DNA of 64,000 nt, from the NCBI RefSeq assembly GCF_943737005.1, contig NZ_CALSFU010000019.1:1-64000 (forward strand), written 5' to 3'. The notes below the pieces were generated by a model that was given only the letters and a program-made list of their open reading frames with translations, made no database searches and was not told the origin of the DNA. Every line of letters begins with the position of its first letter. The first letter of the stretch is position 1. Both the position numbers and the translations under genes were made by a program. The stretch is from Achromobacter sp. Marseille-Q4962. GTDB taxonomy: Bacteria > Pseudomonadota > Gammaproteobacteria > Burkholderiales > Burkholderiaceae_B. Positions 21,301 to 31,241 of the stretch are shown here, one piece after another.

Positions 21301-24300
21301 TCCTGTCGGCGCCGTTCATCGCCCGGCCGGTCGCGACCACGCTGCTGAGCCTGGCGGTCGTGCTGGCCGGCATGCTGGCGTTTTTCCTGCTGCCGGTCGC
21401 GCCCTTGCCGCAGGTGGACATCCCCACGATCTCGGTGTCGGCCAGCCTGCCGGGCGCCAGCCCGGAAACCATGGCGTCCAGCGTGGCCACGCCGCTGGAG
21501 CGCTCGCTGGGCAGCATCGCGGGCGTGACGGAAATGACGTCGAGCAGCTCGCAGGGGTCCACCCGCATCACCCTGCAGTTCGACCTGAGCCGCGACATCG
21601 ACGGCGCGGCCCGCGACGTGCAGGCCGCCATCAACGCGGCTCGCTCGCTGCTGCCGACCAGCCTGCGCAGCAATCCGACCTACCACAAGGCCAATCCGTC
21701 GGATGCGCCCATCATGACGCTGGCCATGACCTCCGACACGCTGTCGCTGGGCCAGCTTTACGACGTGGCCTCGACCATCGTGGCGCAGAAGCTGTCGCAG
21801 GTGGACGGCGTAGGCGAGGTGACGGTGGGCGGCAGCTCGCTGCCCGCCGTGCGCGTCACCGTGCTGCCGGGGGCGCTGGCCAACCGCGGCGTCTCGCTCG
21901 ACGAAGTGCGTACAGCGCTGTCCAACGCCAACGCCAACCGGCCCAAGGGCGTGCTGGAGAACGACCGCTACCACTGGCAGATCATGGCCAGCGACCAGCT
22001 CAGCCGCGCCGAGCAGTACCGGCCGCTCATCGTGGCCTGGCGCGACGGCGCGCCGGTGCGGCTGTCGGACGTGGCCAAGGTCGAGGACTCGGTCGAAGAC
22101 CTGTATCAGACCGGCTTCTACAACGACCGCAAGGCCATTCTCATGATCGTGCGCCGGCAGGCCGACGCCAATATCATCGAAACCGTGGACGCGGTGCGCG
22201 CGCAGTTGCCCACGCTGCTGGCGCTGATGCCGGCCGACGTGACGCTCAGCGTGGCGCAGGACCGCACGCCCAGCATCCGCGCCTCGCTGCACGAGGCCGA
22301 ACTGACGCTGGTGATCGCCGTGGGCCTGGTGGTGCTGGTGGTGCTGCTGTTCCTGCGGCGCTGGCGCGCCGCGCTGATTCCCAGCATCGCGGTGCCGGTG
22401 TCGCTGATCGGCACGTTCTGCATCATGTACCTGTGCGGCTTCACGCTGAACACCATTTCGCTGATGGCGCTCATCGTGGCCACGGGCTTCGTGGTGGACG
22501 ACGCCATCGTGGTGCTCGAGAACATCATGCGCCACGTGGAGAACGGCATGTCGCCCATGCGGGCGGCGCTGCGGGGCTCGCGCGAAGTGGGCTTCACCGT
22601 GCTTTCCATGAGCCTGTCGCTGGTGGCGGTGTTCATCCCCATCCTGCTGATGGGCGGGGTGGTGGGGCGCCTGTTCCGGGAGTTCGCGGTCACGCTGTCG
22701 GCGGCCATCATGGTGTCGCTCGTGGTGTCGCTCACCCTCACGCCCATGATGTGCGCGCGCCTGCTGCGCCCCGAGCCGGAACAGCACCGGCCGCCCGGCC
22801 CGCTGGCGCGCTGGGCCGAGCGCGGCTTCGCCGCCATGCAGGACGGCTACCGGCGCAGCCTGGCCTGGGCGCTGGCGCACGGCCGCCTGATGATGCTCTC
22901 GCTGGCCTGCGCCATCGGGCTCAATGTCTACCTGTACGCCGTGGTGCCCAAGGGGTTCTTTCCGCAGCAGGACACGGGCCAGATCCTGGGCTTCTTCCGG
23001 GTGGACCAGGGCACCTCGTTCCAGGCCACCGTGCCCAAGCTCGACGCGCTGCGCCAGGTTGTGCTGGCCGACCCCGCCGTGCAGAGCATGACCGGCTATG
23101 CCGGCGGGCGCGGCGGCAGCAACAGCAGCTTCATGCAGATTCAGCTCAAGCCGCTGGAGGAGCGCAAGGTGTCGGCCGACGTGGTCATCAACCGCCTGCG
23201 CGGCCGGCTGCAGAACATGCCGGGCGCGCGCATGTTCCTGGTGTCGCAGCAGGACATCCGCATCGGCGGGCGCCAGAGCCAGGGTTCGTACTCCTACACG
23301 CTCATGTCGGGCGACCTGCAGCTCCTGCGCGCCTGGATGCCCAAGGTGCAGCAGGCCATGGCGCGGCTGCCCGAGATCACGGACGTGGACACCGACGTGG
23401 AAGACAAGGGCCGCGAGATCAACCTCGTCATCGACCGCGAAGCGGCCACCCGGCTGGGCGTGAGCATGGCCACCATCTCGGCCGTGCTGAACAACTCGTT
23501 CAGCCAGCGGCAGGTTTCGGTGATGTACGGGCCGCTCAACCAGTACCACGTGGTGATGGGCGTGGAGCCGCGCTTTGCGCAGGACATCGATTCGCTCAAG
23601 CAGGTCGAGGTGATCACCTCGGAGGGCGCGCGCGTGCCGCTGTCCGCCTTCACGCGCTTCGAGTACGCCAACGCGCCGCTGAGCGTGCAGCACCAGGGGC
23701 TGTTCGTGGCCGATACGGTGTCCTTCAGCCTGGCGCCCGGCGTGTCGCTGGGCCAGGCCACGGCCGCCATCGACGCCGCCGTGGCGCGCCTGGGCCTGCC
23801 ATCCGACCAGATCCAGGCCGGCTTCCAGGGCACGGCCGCCGCCCTGCAGCAGACGCTGTCGCAGCAGCCCTGGCTGATCCTGGCCGCGCTGGTCACCATG
23901 TACATCGTGCTGGGCATTCTGTATGAGAGTTTCGTGCATCCGCTCACGATTCTCTCCACGCTGCCTTCGGCGGGCCTGGGGGCGCTGCTGGCGCTGCAGG
24001 TGCTGCGCTACGATTTCACGCTGATCGCGCTGATCGGGGTGTTCCTGCTCATCGGCATCGTCAAGAAGAACGCCATCATGATGGTGGATTTTGCGCTGGA
24101 GGCCGAGCGCGGGCAGGGCATGGCGCCGCGCGAGGCCATCTTCCAGGCCTGCCTGACGCGCTTCCGTCCCATCATGATGACCACCATGGCCGCCATCTTC
24201 GGCGCGCTGCCCCTGGTGCTGGCCACCGGGGCGGGCGTGGAGATGCGCCAGCCGCTGGGCATTACCATTGTGGGCGGCCTGGTGCTCAGCCAGATCCTCA

Positions 24301-24410
24301 CGCTTTACACCACGCCGGTGGTTTATCTCTACCTGGACCGTTTCCGCCTGTGGGCCGCGCGCGGGCGCGCCCGCCAGGACGGCGCGGCCGCAACACCAGA
24401 ACAACCATGA
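21297..24410 (+). CDS. mdtC: RND multidrug efflux permease (MdtC type)
   Basis: Second pump subunit, 1037 residues, paralogous to the upstream gene. It overlaps that gene by ATGA and the outer-membrane gene by another ATGA, which suggests translational coupling. The helix-4 motif [17 protein letters not shown] carries the paired aspartates of the proton relay. The C-terminal landmark [19 protein letters not shown] is present. Expected to form a heterotrimer with MdtB. The BaeSR-type two-component regulator that controls mdt genes in enterobacteria is not in the window. Confidence 0.94.
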   Translation: MILSAPFIARPVATTLLSLAVVLAGMLAFFLLPVAPLPQVDIPTISVSASLPGASPETMASSVATPLERSLGSIAGVTEMTSSSSQGSTRITLQFDLSRDIDGAARDVQAAINAARSLLPTSLRSNPTYHKANPSDAPIMTLAMTSDTLSLGQLYDVASTIVAQKLSQVDGVGEVTVGGSSLPAVRVTVLPGALANRGVSLDEVRTALSNANANRPKGVLENDRYHWQIMASDQLSRAEQYRPLIVAWRDGAPVRLSDVAKVEDSVEDLYQTGFYNDRKAILMIVRRQADANIIETVDAVRAQLPTLLALMPADVTLSVAQDRTPSIRASLHEAELTLVIAVGLVVLVVLLFLRRWRAALIPSIAVPVSLIGTFCIMYLCGFTLNTISLMALIVATGFVVDDAIVVLENIMRHVENGMSPMRAALRGSREVGFTVLSMSLSLVAVFIPILLMGGVVGRLFREFAVTLSAAIMVSLVVSLTLTPMMCARLLRPEPEQHRPPGPLARWAERGFAAMQDGYRRSLAWALAHGRLMMLSLACAIGLNVYLYAVVPKGFFPQQDTGQILGFFRVDQGTSFQATVPKLDALRQVVLADPAVQSMTGYAGGRGGSNSSFMQIQLKPLEERKVSADVVINRLRGRLQNMPGARMFLVSQQDIRIGGRQSQGSYSYTLMSGDLQLLRAWMPKVQQAMARLPEITDVDTDVEDKGREINLVIDREAATRLGVSMATISAVLNNSFSQRQVSVMYGPLNQYHVVMGVEPRFAQDIDSLKQVEVITSEGARVPLSAFTRFEYANAPLSVQHQGLFVADTVSFSLAPGVSLGQATAAIDAAVARLGLPSDQIQAGFQGTAAALQQTLSQQPWLILAALVTMYIVLGILYESFVHPLTILSTLPSAGLGALLALQVLRYDFTLIALIGVFLLIGIVKKNAIMMVDFALEAERGQGMAPREAIFQACLTRFRPIMMTTMAAIFGALPLVLATGAGVEMRQPLGITIVGGLVLSQILTLYTTPVVYLYLDRFRLWAARGRARQDGAAATPEQP

Positions 24411-25990
24411 TCGACCACGCCAAGCCGCAACCTCGAACTCCTTCCGTCCGGGCCGCTTCGGCCGGCGCTGCCCGGACCGCGCTGACGCGGGCCGTCCTGG
24501 CCGCGGCGCTGTGCGCGGCGCTGGGCGCCTGCGCCGTGGGGCCGGACTACCAGCGGCCCGTGCTGGACGTGGGCGCCGCCTACAAGGAGGGTCAGGACGC
24601 GGTGCCGGGCTGGAAGCGCGCCGAGCCGCGCGACCAGGCCGAGCGCGGCCAGTGGTGGCGGGTGTACGACGACCCGGTGCTCGACAGCCTGGTGGACCGG
24701 CTCAACGCCTCGAACCAGACCATCGCGCAGGCCGAAGCCAACTACCGCGAGGCCATCGCCCTGGTGCGCAACGCGCGCGCCGGATTCTTCCCCACGGTGG
24801 GCGCGTCGGCGGGCGTGACCCGCTCCGGCAGCGGCGGAGGGCAGAGCGGCTCCTCGTCGGTGTCGGGCAGCCAGGTGTCCAACCAGTACACCCTGGCCGG
24901 CAGCGTGAGCTGGGAGCTGGATGTCTGGGGCAAGGTGCGGCGCTCGGTGGAGGCATCCCAGGCCAGCGCCTCGGCCAGCCTGGCGGACCTTGCCGCCACG
25001 CGCCTGAGCGCTCAGGCGGCGCTGGTGACGGCCTATCTGCAGTTGCGCGTGCTCGACGAACAGAAGCGCCTGCTCGAAGACACGGTGGCCGCTTACGAGC
25101 GTTCGCTGCAGCTCACGCAGAACCGCTACGCGGCCGGGGTGGCCGGCCTGTCGGACGTGGCCGTGGCGCGCACCCAGCTCGAAAGCACCCGCGCGCAGTC
25201 GCTGGACCTGGACTGGCAGCGCGGCCAGTACGAGCACGCCATCGCGGTGCTGATGGGGCAGGCGCCTTCGCGTTTTTCGCTGGCGGCCAGGCCGTTTACG
25301 CTGCAATTGCCCGAGATTCCGCTCAGCCTGCCGTCGGAACTGCTGGAGCGGCGGCCCGACGTGGCGGCGGCCGAGCGGCGCGCCGCGGCGGCCAACGCGC
25401 AGATCGGCGTGGCGCAGTCGGCCTGGTTTCCCAGCCTGACGCTGTCGGCCGACGGCGGCTTTCGCAACGGGCAGTTCGCCGAGCTGCTGACCGCGCCGGC
25501 GCGCTTCTGGTCGCTCGGCCCGGCGCTGGCGATGACGATCTTCGACGGCGGCGCGCGCCAGTCGCAGATCGAGCAGGCGCGGGCGGCCTACGACGCGCAG
25601 GCCGCCGCCTACCGGCAGGCCGCGCTCACCGGCCTGCGCGAGGTGGAAGACTATCTCATCCAGCTGCGCGTGCTGGCCGATGAGCAGACGGTGCAGCGCC
25701 GCGCGCTGGAGGCGGCGCGCGAATCGCTGCGCCTGATCCAGAACCAGTATCAGGCCGGCATGGTGGACTACCTGAGCGTGGCCACCGTGGAGGCGGCCGC
25801 GCTGAGCAGCGAGCGCAACGCGCTCAGCCTGCTGAGCAACCGGCTGGTGGCCAGCGTGAATCTCATCGTGGCCCTGGGCGGCGGCTGGGAGGGGCTGGAA
25901 GCTGCGGCCTCCGCGGCGTCGGCCGCCCCGCCCGCCGCTTCCGCCGCGCCGGCGGACGCGGCCCCGCCGCCCGCTTCGCCCGCCGGTTGA
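24407..25990 (+). CDS. Outer-membrane efflux lipoprotein (NodT/OprM family)
   Basis: Outer-membrane channel partner of the RND pump, 527 residues. The signal ends in a lipobox ([18 protein letters not shown]), so the mature protein begins at an acylated cysteine. The two OEP repeats are visible as long amphipathic regions, with [18 protein letters not shown] and [19 protein letters not shown] as landmarks. The last 35 residues are Ala/Pro-rich. The ATG at 24407 overlaps the stop of the upstream permease. Completes a self-sufficient tripartite efflux operon. Confidence 0.93.
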   Translation: MIDHAKPQPRTPSVRAASAGAARTALTRAVLAAALCAALGACAVGPDYQRPVLDVGAAYKEGQDAVPGWKRAEPRDQAERGQWWRVYDDPVLDSLVDRLNASNQTIAQAEANYREAIALVRNARAGFFPTVGASAGVTRSGSGGGQSGSSSVSGSQVSNQYTLAGSVSWELDVWGKVRRSVEASQASASASLADLAATRLSAQAALVTAYLQLRVLDEQKRLLEDTVAAYERSLQLTQNRYAAGVAGLSDVAVARTQLESTRAQSLDLDWQRGQYEHAIAVLMGQAPSRFSLAARPFTLQLPEIPLSLPSELLERRPDVAAAERRAAAANAQIGVAQSAWFPSLTLSADGGFRNGQFAELLTAPARFWSLGPALAMTIFDGGARQSQIEQARAAYDAQAAAYRQAALTGLREVEDYLIQLRVLADEQTVQRRALEAARESLRLIQNQYQAGMVDYLSVATVEAAALSSERNALSLLSNRLVASVNLIVALGGGWEGLEAAASAASAAPPAASAAPADAAPPPASPAG

Positions 25991-26011
25991 GGGCGGACGC
26001 GCCGCGGCGGC

Positions 26012-26785
26012 CTACCTGGTGGTGTAGCCGCCGTTGATGAGCAGGGTCTGCCCGGTGATCCACCAGCCTTCGGACACCAGGAAACGGATGAAGGGCGCCA
26101 CGTCCTCGATGTCCGTGAGGCCGGTGCGAGAAAAGGCCGACAGCGCCGCCGCGGTCTTGTGATACGCCACGGCGTCCGCGCCTTCGGCCGGATAGAAGAA
26201 GGGTGTGTCCATCGGGCCCGGCCCGACCGCCGTGACCGAAATGCCGCGCGCGCCGAATTCCTTGGCGGCCGCGCGGGTGTAGTGCTCCACCGGCGCCTTG
26301 GTGCCGGCGTAGGCGGCATAGCAGGGCGTGAACGCGCCCAGCAGCGAAGTCACCAGGGTGCAGATCTTGCCGTTGTCGCGCAGCCGGCGCCCGGCTTCCT
26401 GCAGGAAAAAGAACGCCGTCTTGGCGTTCACGTCGGACATCTCGTCGTACTCGGCCTCGGTGACTTCGGCAATGGGCTTCTTCAGCACCTTGCCCACCGT
26501 ATTGATGGCGATGTCGAACTGGCCCAGCGCGGCCTGCGCCTCGTCGTACAGCCGCGTCATCGCGGCGGCCGAACGCAGGTCGCCCTGGAAGGCGGCCGCC
26601 TGCGCGCCGGCCTTTTGCACTGCGGCCACCGTGGCCTCGGCGTCCGCGCGGGCGGCATCGCTGTTGTAGTGGATGGCGATGGCGCGCGCGCCGTGCGCGG
26701 CCAGGTCGCGGGCGATGAGGCCGCCCAGGTTTTTCGCGCCGCCCGCAATGAGGACGGTCTTGCCTTGAATGCTGTGGTCTGCCAT
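26012..26785 (-). CDS. Short-chain dehydrogenase/reductase
   Basis: 257-residue SDR-family NAD(P)-dependent oxidoreductase. The nucleotide-binding glycine motif is atypical (IAGGAKNLGGLIARDLAAHG rather than TGXXXGIG), and the catalytic YxxxK appears as YAGTKAPVEHYTRAAAKEFG. The active-site serine region is TSLLGAFTPCYAAY. The C-terminus WITGQTLLINGGYTTR is typical of the family. Divergent from the LysR gene at 26928, which probably controls it. Substrate unknown. Confidence 0.85.
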   Translation of the reverse strand: MADHSIQGKTVLIAGGAKNLGGLIARDLAAHGARAIAIHYNSDAARADAEATVAAVQKAGAQAAAFQGDLRSAAAMTRLYDEAQAALGQFDIAINTVGKVLKKPIAEVTEAEYDEMSDVNAKTAFFFLQEAGRRLRDNGKICTLVTSLLGAFTPCYAAYAGTKAPVEHYTRAAAKEFGARGISVTAVGPGPMDTPFFYPAEGADAVAYHKTAAALSAFSRTGLTDIEDVAPFIRFLVSEGWWITGQTLLINGGYTTR

Positions 26786-26858
26786 GTCGGGCTCCGCTTC
26801 GGTTCAGGAGAGAGGCGGGCCGCCTTGCGCGGTGCCCGCATGGCTTCGATGATATATT

Positions 26859-26890
26859 CCAGAAAAATGGCATAAATCATGTATTTCTGG
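26859..26890. promoter_or_regulatory. Inverted repeat in SDR/LysR divergent promoter
   Basis: Perfect 7-nt arms CCAGAAA (26859-26865) and TTTCTGG (26884-26890) in a distinctly AT-rich 140-bp intergenic region. A related ATACAGAAAT follows at about 26899. Placement suggests a LysR operator governing both genes. Confidence 0.45.
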
Positions 26891-26927
26891 TTGCTCTATA
26901 CAGAAATTACGAACAAAACAGCCCGCT

Positions 26928-27830
26928 GTGGACCGCATCGATCTTTTTCGCGTCTTCGCCCGCGTGGTGGAGTGCGCCAATTTCACGCGCGCCGCCGACA
27001 CGCTCGGCCTGCCGCGTTCGACGGTTTCCGCCGCCGTGCAGGAGCTGGAAGGCCGGGTGGGCGCGCGCCTGCTCAACCGCACGACGCGCCAGGTCGCGCC
27101 CACGCGCGAAGGAGAGCTGTTCTACGAACGCTGCCTGCGGCTGGTGGCCGACATGGAAGAAACCGAAAGCCTGTTCCGCCGCGACGCGGGCCCGGCGGGC
27201 CTGCTCAGGGTGGACGTGCCCGGCCGCATCGGCAGGCTCATCGTGGCGCCGGCCCTGCCGGACTTTCTCGAACGCCATCCCAGGCTGCAACTGGCCCTGG
27301 GCATGAGCGACCGCCCCGTGGACCTGGTGGGCGAGGGCGTGGACTGCGCGCTGCGCGTGGGCCGGCTGGGCGACTCCGGCCTGTATGCGCGGCCGCTGGG
27401 CGAACTCGCGCTCATCAACGTGGCCAGCCCCGCCTATCTGGCGCGGCACGGCGTGCCGGCGCACCCGGCCGAGCTGGACGCGCACTGGGCGGTGCACTAT
27501 GCGCCGCCGGCAAGCGGGCGGCCCGCGCCCTGGGAATGGATGGAAGACGGCGCGTTGCGCACCCGGCCGCTGCCCGGCCGCGTCATCGTGGACAACGCCG
27601 AAGCCTACATCGCCTGCTGTCTGGCGGGCCTGGGCCTGATCCAGATCCCGGCCTACGACGTGCGCGACGCGCTGCGCGCCGGCGACCTGGTGGAAGTCAT
27701 GCCCGCCCACCGCGCCGCGCCCATGCCCATGACCCTGCTCTACACCCACCGCCACCCGCCCTCGCGCCGCGTGCAGGTATTCGCCGGCTGGCTGGAAGAA
27801 CTGATGGCCGGCGCCTGCGCGCCCGAGTAA
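26928..27830 (+). CDS. LysR-family transcriptional regulator
   Basis: 300 residues, LysR type of the large DmlR-like branch. The HTH reads VFARVVECANFTRAADTLGL then STVSAAVQELEGRVGARLL, and the effector domain begins LRVDVPGRIGRLIVAP. The start is GTG at 26928 because MDRIDLFRVF is the family N-terminus; no suitable ATG is nearby. Divergent from the SDR gene, with an inverted repeat between them. Confidence 0.88.
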   Translation: MDRIDLFRVFARVVECANFTRAADTLGLPRSTVSAAVQELEGRVGARLLNRTTRQVAPTREGELFYERCLRLVADMEETESLFRRDAGPAGLLRVDVPGRIGRLIVAPALPDFLERHPRLQLALGMSDRPVDLVGEGVDCALRVGRLGDSGLYARPLGELALINVASPAYLARHGVPAHPAELDAHWAVHYAPPASGRPAPWEWMEDGALRTRPLPGRVIVDNAEAYIACCLAGLGLIQIPAYDVRDALRAGDLVEVMPAHRAAPMPMTLLYTHRHPPSRRVQVFAGWLEELMAGACAPE

Positions 27831-27958
27831 CCGCCACGCCGCCTCAGCAGCGGCCGGCTCCTTGCCCCTTTTTCAGAAGAACCCCGTCCCAACGACCGGG
27901 GAGAATGCAGCGCCCCACCGCAAATCCCCCGTCACCGAACAACGGCGCCTTTCCCACC

Positions 27959-28038
27959 AGCGCGGATCCGGCTTTGCCGGTCCGCCGGCGCGCCCCCTTT
28001 GAGGGGGAAGCGCCGCAGGCGCTTCGGGGGTGGGCTCC
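27959..28038. repeat. Dispersed intergenic repeat, copy C (longest)
   Basis: Three adjacent hairpins: GCGGATCCGGC / GCCGGTCCGC, then CCCCC / GGGGG around TTTGA, then AAGCGCC-GCA-GGCGCTT. The first is shared with 7236-7263, the others with the reverse complement of 16483-16540. The AGCGCC / GGCGCT core recurs in the hairpin at 63512-63562. It sits just after the 3' end of the mutT-like gene. Confidence 0.6.
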
Positions 28039-28039
28039 C

Positions 28040-28999
28040 CTAAACCCCCCGTATCCCCGCAATCCCATGCCCGCCATGGCGTAGCGCCTGGGACAGGGTG
28101 GCGGCCGACTGGCCGCCCAGCGCGAAAACGGGAAGGCCCGCATCGCGGATGCCGGCCTCGAACCCCTCCCAGCCCAAGGTGGGAGCGCCGGGATGCGAGG
28201 CGGTGTCGAGCACGGGGCCGAGCACGGCGAAGTCCGCGTCCAGGTCGCGGGCGTGCAGGACCTCGGCGTTGTCATGCGCGGACACGCCCACCAGCGCGCC
28301 ATCGGGCAGGGCGGGGCGGGCGGAGAGCCCGGCCGCGTCGGCCGCGCGCAGGTGCACGCCGTCGGCTTCGCGCCACCAGGCGGCGGGGTGCGCGCTGTTG
28401 ACCAGCACCCGCGCGCCCTGCGCCTTGCAGCGCCTGAGCACTTGCTGGAGCAATTCATGCAGCGAAGTGGCGGCCGGGCCGTCCGGCCATGCGGGCTCGC
28501 GGAACTGGAAGAGCCTCACGCCGCGCGCCAGGGCGGCGTCCAGCCGGCCCAGGTAGGCCGCCGCGCCCGCGCGCGAGCCGGCCGAGCTGATGCTGTAGGC
28601 GGTGGGCAATTGCAGCCAGCGCAGCGGCGGCAGGGCGGCGGGCAGCAGGTCGCCGACCTCGGCCGCGCGCGCGGGGTCCACCCATTCGAGGCGCTGGTTC
28701 TCCAGGCCCTTGGGTTCGCCTTCCCAGCCCGTGACGTGGCAGAAAGCCAGGCGCACCGTGGTGTGCGGGTAGGCATGCACGTAGGTGACCCAGCGCCGCG
28801 ACTGCGTCACGCGGATGCCGATTTCTTCCTGCAGCTCGCGCGCCAGCGCCTCCAGCACCGTTTCGCCGGGCTCGAGCTTGCCGCCCGGCAGCTCCCACCA
28901 GCCGGCCCAGGGCTTGCCCTCGGGGCGCTGGCCCAGCAGCAGCTTGCCGTCGCTGCGCAGGATCAGGCCGGCGGCTACGTCGACGATCTTCTCAGACAT
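28040..28999 (-). CDS. mutT: MutT-type Nudix hydrolase fused to a TenI/thiamine-phosphate-synthase-like domain
   Basis: 319 residues. Residues 1-130 are a MutT 8-oxo-dGTP diphosphatase, with the Nudix box GGKLEPGETVLEALARELQE plus EIGI intact and DVAAGLILRSDGKLLLGQRP at the start. Residues about 145-319 are a TenI/ThiE-like barrel (RGVRLFQFREPAW, ARVLVNSAHP, VGVSAHDNAEVLHARDLDAD, VFALGG). This fusion is common in beta- and gamma-proteobacteria. The second domain's role is not established. It overlaps the upstream ATPase gene by 8 bp and is the last gene of argJ-ATPase-mutT. Confidence 0.92.
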   Translation of the reverse strand: MSEKIVDVAAGLILRSDGKLLLGQRPEGKPWAGWWELPGGKLEPGETVLEALARELQEEIGIRVTQSRRWVTYVHAYPHTTVRLAFCHVTGWEGEPKGLENQRLEWVDPARAAEVGDLLPAALPPLRWLQLPTAYSISSAGSRAGAAAYLGRLDAALARGVRLFQFREPAWPDGPAATSLHELLQQVLRRCKAQGARVLVNSAHPAAWWREADGVHLRAADAAGLSARPALPDGALVGVSAHDNAEVLHARDLDADFAVLGPVLDTASHPGAPTLGWEGFEAGIRDAGLPVFALGGQSAATLSQALRHGGHGIAGIRGV

Positions 29000-29858
29000 G
29001 GCGGGCCGCCCAGTCGCGCGCGAATTGGTAGGCCACGCGGCCCGAGCGCGAGCCGCGCTCCAGCGTCCATTGCAGGGCTTCGGTGCGCGAGGCCTCCACG
29101 TGCTCCTCGGGGCAGCCCAGCTCGCGCAGCCAGTGGTAGACGATGTCCAGGTAGTCGTCCTGCTTGAAGGGATAGAACGACAGCCAGAGCCCGAAGCGCT
29201 CGGACAGGGAAATCTTTTCCTCGACGGTTTCGCCGGGGTGGATCTCGCCGTCGGCCTGGTGCCTGGCCTGCAGGTTCTCGCTCATGTATTCGGGCATGAG
29301 GTGGCGGCGATTGGAGGTGGCGTAGATGAGCACGTTGTCGCCCGAGGCGGCCACCGAGCCGTCCAGCACCGATTTCAGCGCCTTGTAGCCGGCTTCGCCT
29401 TCCTCGAAGGACAGGTCGTCGCAGAACACGATGAAGCGCTCGGGGCGGGAGGCGACCAGCTCGACGATGTCGGCCAGGTCGCCCAGGTCGGATTTGTCCA
29501 CTTCGATCAGGCGCAGCCCGCGCCCGGCGTAGGCTGCCAGCATGGCCTTGACCAGCGAGCTCTTGCCGGTGCCGCGGGCTCCGGTCATGAGCACGTTGTT
29601 GGCGGGCTTCTTCTCGATGAACTGCTGCGTGTTGCGGTCGATGATGGATTTCTGCCGCTCGATGTGCTGCAGGTCGTCGAGCTCGATGCGCGCGACGTGG
29701 CGCACGGCGTCCAGCCAGCCGCGCGAGCCGCGCTTGCGCCAGCGGAAGGCGTGGGCGGTCCAGTCGATGTCGGGGGGAGCCGGCGGCAGCCAGGCTTCCA
29801 GTTGGGCCAGCACGCGTTCGGCGCGCTGCAGGAGCGAGGAATAGTCGGTTGCGGTCAC
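28992..29858 (-). CDS. DUF815 AAA-type ATPase
   Basis: P-loop ATPase of about 288 residues. Walker A is GARGTGKSSLVKAML and Walker B is FIVFCDDLSFEEGE. A sensor-like segment NVLIYATSNRRHLMPEY follows. The family is widespread, cytoplasmic and of unknown function. I place the start at GTG 29858, which has GGAAG five bases upstream; TTG at 29870 would add four residues. It lies between argJ and mutT, a conserved arrangement in this group. Confidence 0.85.
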   Translation of the reverse strand: MTATDYSSLLQRAERVLAQLEAWLPPAPPDIDWTAHAFRWRKRGSRGWLDAVRHVARIELDDLQHIERQKSIIDRNTQQFIEKKPANNVLMTGARGTGKSSLVKAMLAAYAGRGLRLIEVDKSDLGDLADIVELVASRPERFIVFCDDLSFEEGEAGYKALKSVLDGSVAASGDNVLIYATSNRRHLMPEYMSENLQARHQADGEIHPGETVEEKISLSERFGLWLSFYPFKQDDYLDIVYHWLRELGCPEEHVEASRTEALQWTLERGSRSGRVAYQFARDWAARHV

Positions 29859-29903
29859 GGTGTCTTCCAATGGAGCGGCGGCGGCGGGCCGCCGCCGGCG
29901 CGG

Positions 29904-31130
29904 TCAGGAGCGGTAGTCGGCGTTGATGGACACGTAGTCGTGCGAGAAGTCGCAGGTGTAGACGGTGTCGCTGGCCTGGCCGCGGCCCAGCGCGATGCGC
30001 ACCCGGATCTCGGGCTGCTTCATGACGCGCTGGCCGTCGGCTTCCTGGTAGTCGGGGTTGCGGCCGCCGTCCTTGGCCACCAGCACGTCGTCCAGCCACA
30101 GCCGGATGCGCGAGACGTCCAGGTCGTCGATGCCGGCGTAGCCGATGGCGGCCAGGATGCGGCCCAGGTTGGGGTCGGAGGCGTAGAAGGCGGTCTTGAC
30201 GAGCGGCGAATGCGCCACGGCGTAGGCCACCTTGAGGGCCTCCTCGACGTTGCCGGCCTCCTCGACGCGGATGGTCATGAACTTGGTGGCGCCTTCGGCG
30301 TCGCGCACGATCTTCTGAGCCAGTTCCAGCGCGGCGGCGGCCAGCGCCTCGCGCACCTCGGCATAGCCGGGGTCGGTTTCGGCGTCGATGTTCAGGCCCG
30401 ACTTGCCCGTGGCGATGAGAATGAAGGAGTCGTTGGTGGAGGTGTCGCCGTCCACCGTGATGCGGTTGAACGAGGCGTCGGCGATCTCGCCGGCCATCTT
30501 GCGCAGCAGCGGCTGGGCGATGCCGGCGTCGGTGGCCAGAAAGCTCAGCATGGTGGCCATGTTGGGGCGGATCATGCCCGCGCCCTTGCTGATGCCGGTA
30601 AAGGTGACGGTCTTGCCGCCGATGGCCGCCTTGCGCGAGGCGATCTTGGGCAGGGTGTCGGTGGTCATGATGCCGTGGGCCGCGGCGAACCAGTGGTCGG
30701 GGCCCAGGTCGGCGATGGCGGCGGGCAGGCCGGCCACCAGGCGGTCCAGCGGCAGCGGTTCGAGGATGACGCCGGTGGAGAAGGGCAGCACCTGATCGGC
30801 CGGCACGCCCAGCAGCCTGCCCAGCTCGGCGCAGGTGTCCTGCGCCTTTTTCAGGCCCTCGGCGCCGGTGCCGGCGTTGGCGTTGCCGGTGTTGATGACC
30901 AGCGCGCGGATCGGGCCGTTCTTGGCCAGATGGGCCTGGCAGACCTGCACCGGCGCGGCGCAGAAGCGGTTGCGCGTGAACACGCCCGCCACGCTGGCGC
31001 CTTCGGCCAGGCGGAAGACGGTCAGGTCGCGCCGGTTGGCCTTGCGGATGCCCGCCTCGGCTACGCCGATTTCGACGCCGGCGACTGGAAAGATTTCGGA
31101 CTCGGAGGGGATCTGCAGGTTAACGGCCAT
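29904..31130 (-). CDS. argJ: Bifunctional glutamate N-acetyltransferase / amino-acid acetyltransferase
   Basis: Transfers acetyl from N-acetylornithine to glutamate, and can use acetyl-CoA, in arginine synthesis. 408 residues. The autoproteolytic site lies in [15 protein letters not shown], where cleavage before Thr yields the alpha and beta chains and makes that Thr the nucleophile. The C-terminal segments [13 protein letters not shown] and [18 protein letters not shown] are conserved. First gene of the argJ-ATPase-mutT operon. Confidence 0.97.
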   Translation of the reverse strand: MAVNLQIPSESEIFPVAGVEIGVAEAGIRKANRRDLTVFRLAEGASVAGVFTRNRFCAAPVQVCQAHLAKNGPIRALVINTGNANAGTGAEGLKKAQDTCAELGRLLGVPADQVLPFSTGVILEPLPLDRLVAGLPAAIADLGPDHWFAAAHGIMTTDTLPKIASRKAAIGGKTVTFTGISKGAGMIRPNMATMLSFLATDAGIAQPLLRKMAGEIADASFNRITVDGDTSTNDSFILIATGKSGLNIDAETDPGYAEVREALAAAALELAQKIVRDAEGATKFMTIRVEEAGNVEEALKVAYAVAHSPLVKTAFYASDPNLGRILAAIGYAGIDDLDVSRIRLWLDDVLVAKDGGRNPDYQEADGQRVMKQPEIRVRIALGRGQASDTVYTCDFSHDYVSINADYRS

Positions 31131-31241
31131 GACTTCGTCTCATGAATGAGCAGGACGGATACGCCGCCGGACCAGGGGCGGCGCGCGGGGGAAAGCTTCG
31201 TATTATCCCACCGCCGGGCGCGGGGGGCCGGCGGCGGCGGG

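Noticed and set aside
16714-24404. Very long open frames antisense to the RND permease genes, over 1000 codons each
   Set aside because: They are low-complexity His/Arg/Gln/Gly-rich translations mirroring the GC-rich codon use of the real genes, and match no family. The opposite strand encodes textbook MdtB/MdtC proteins.
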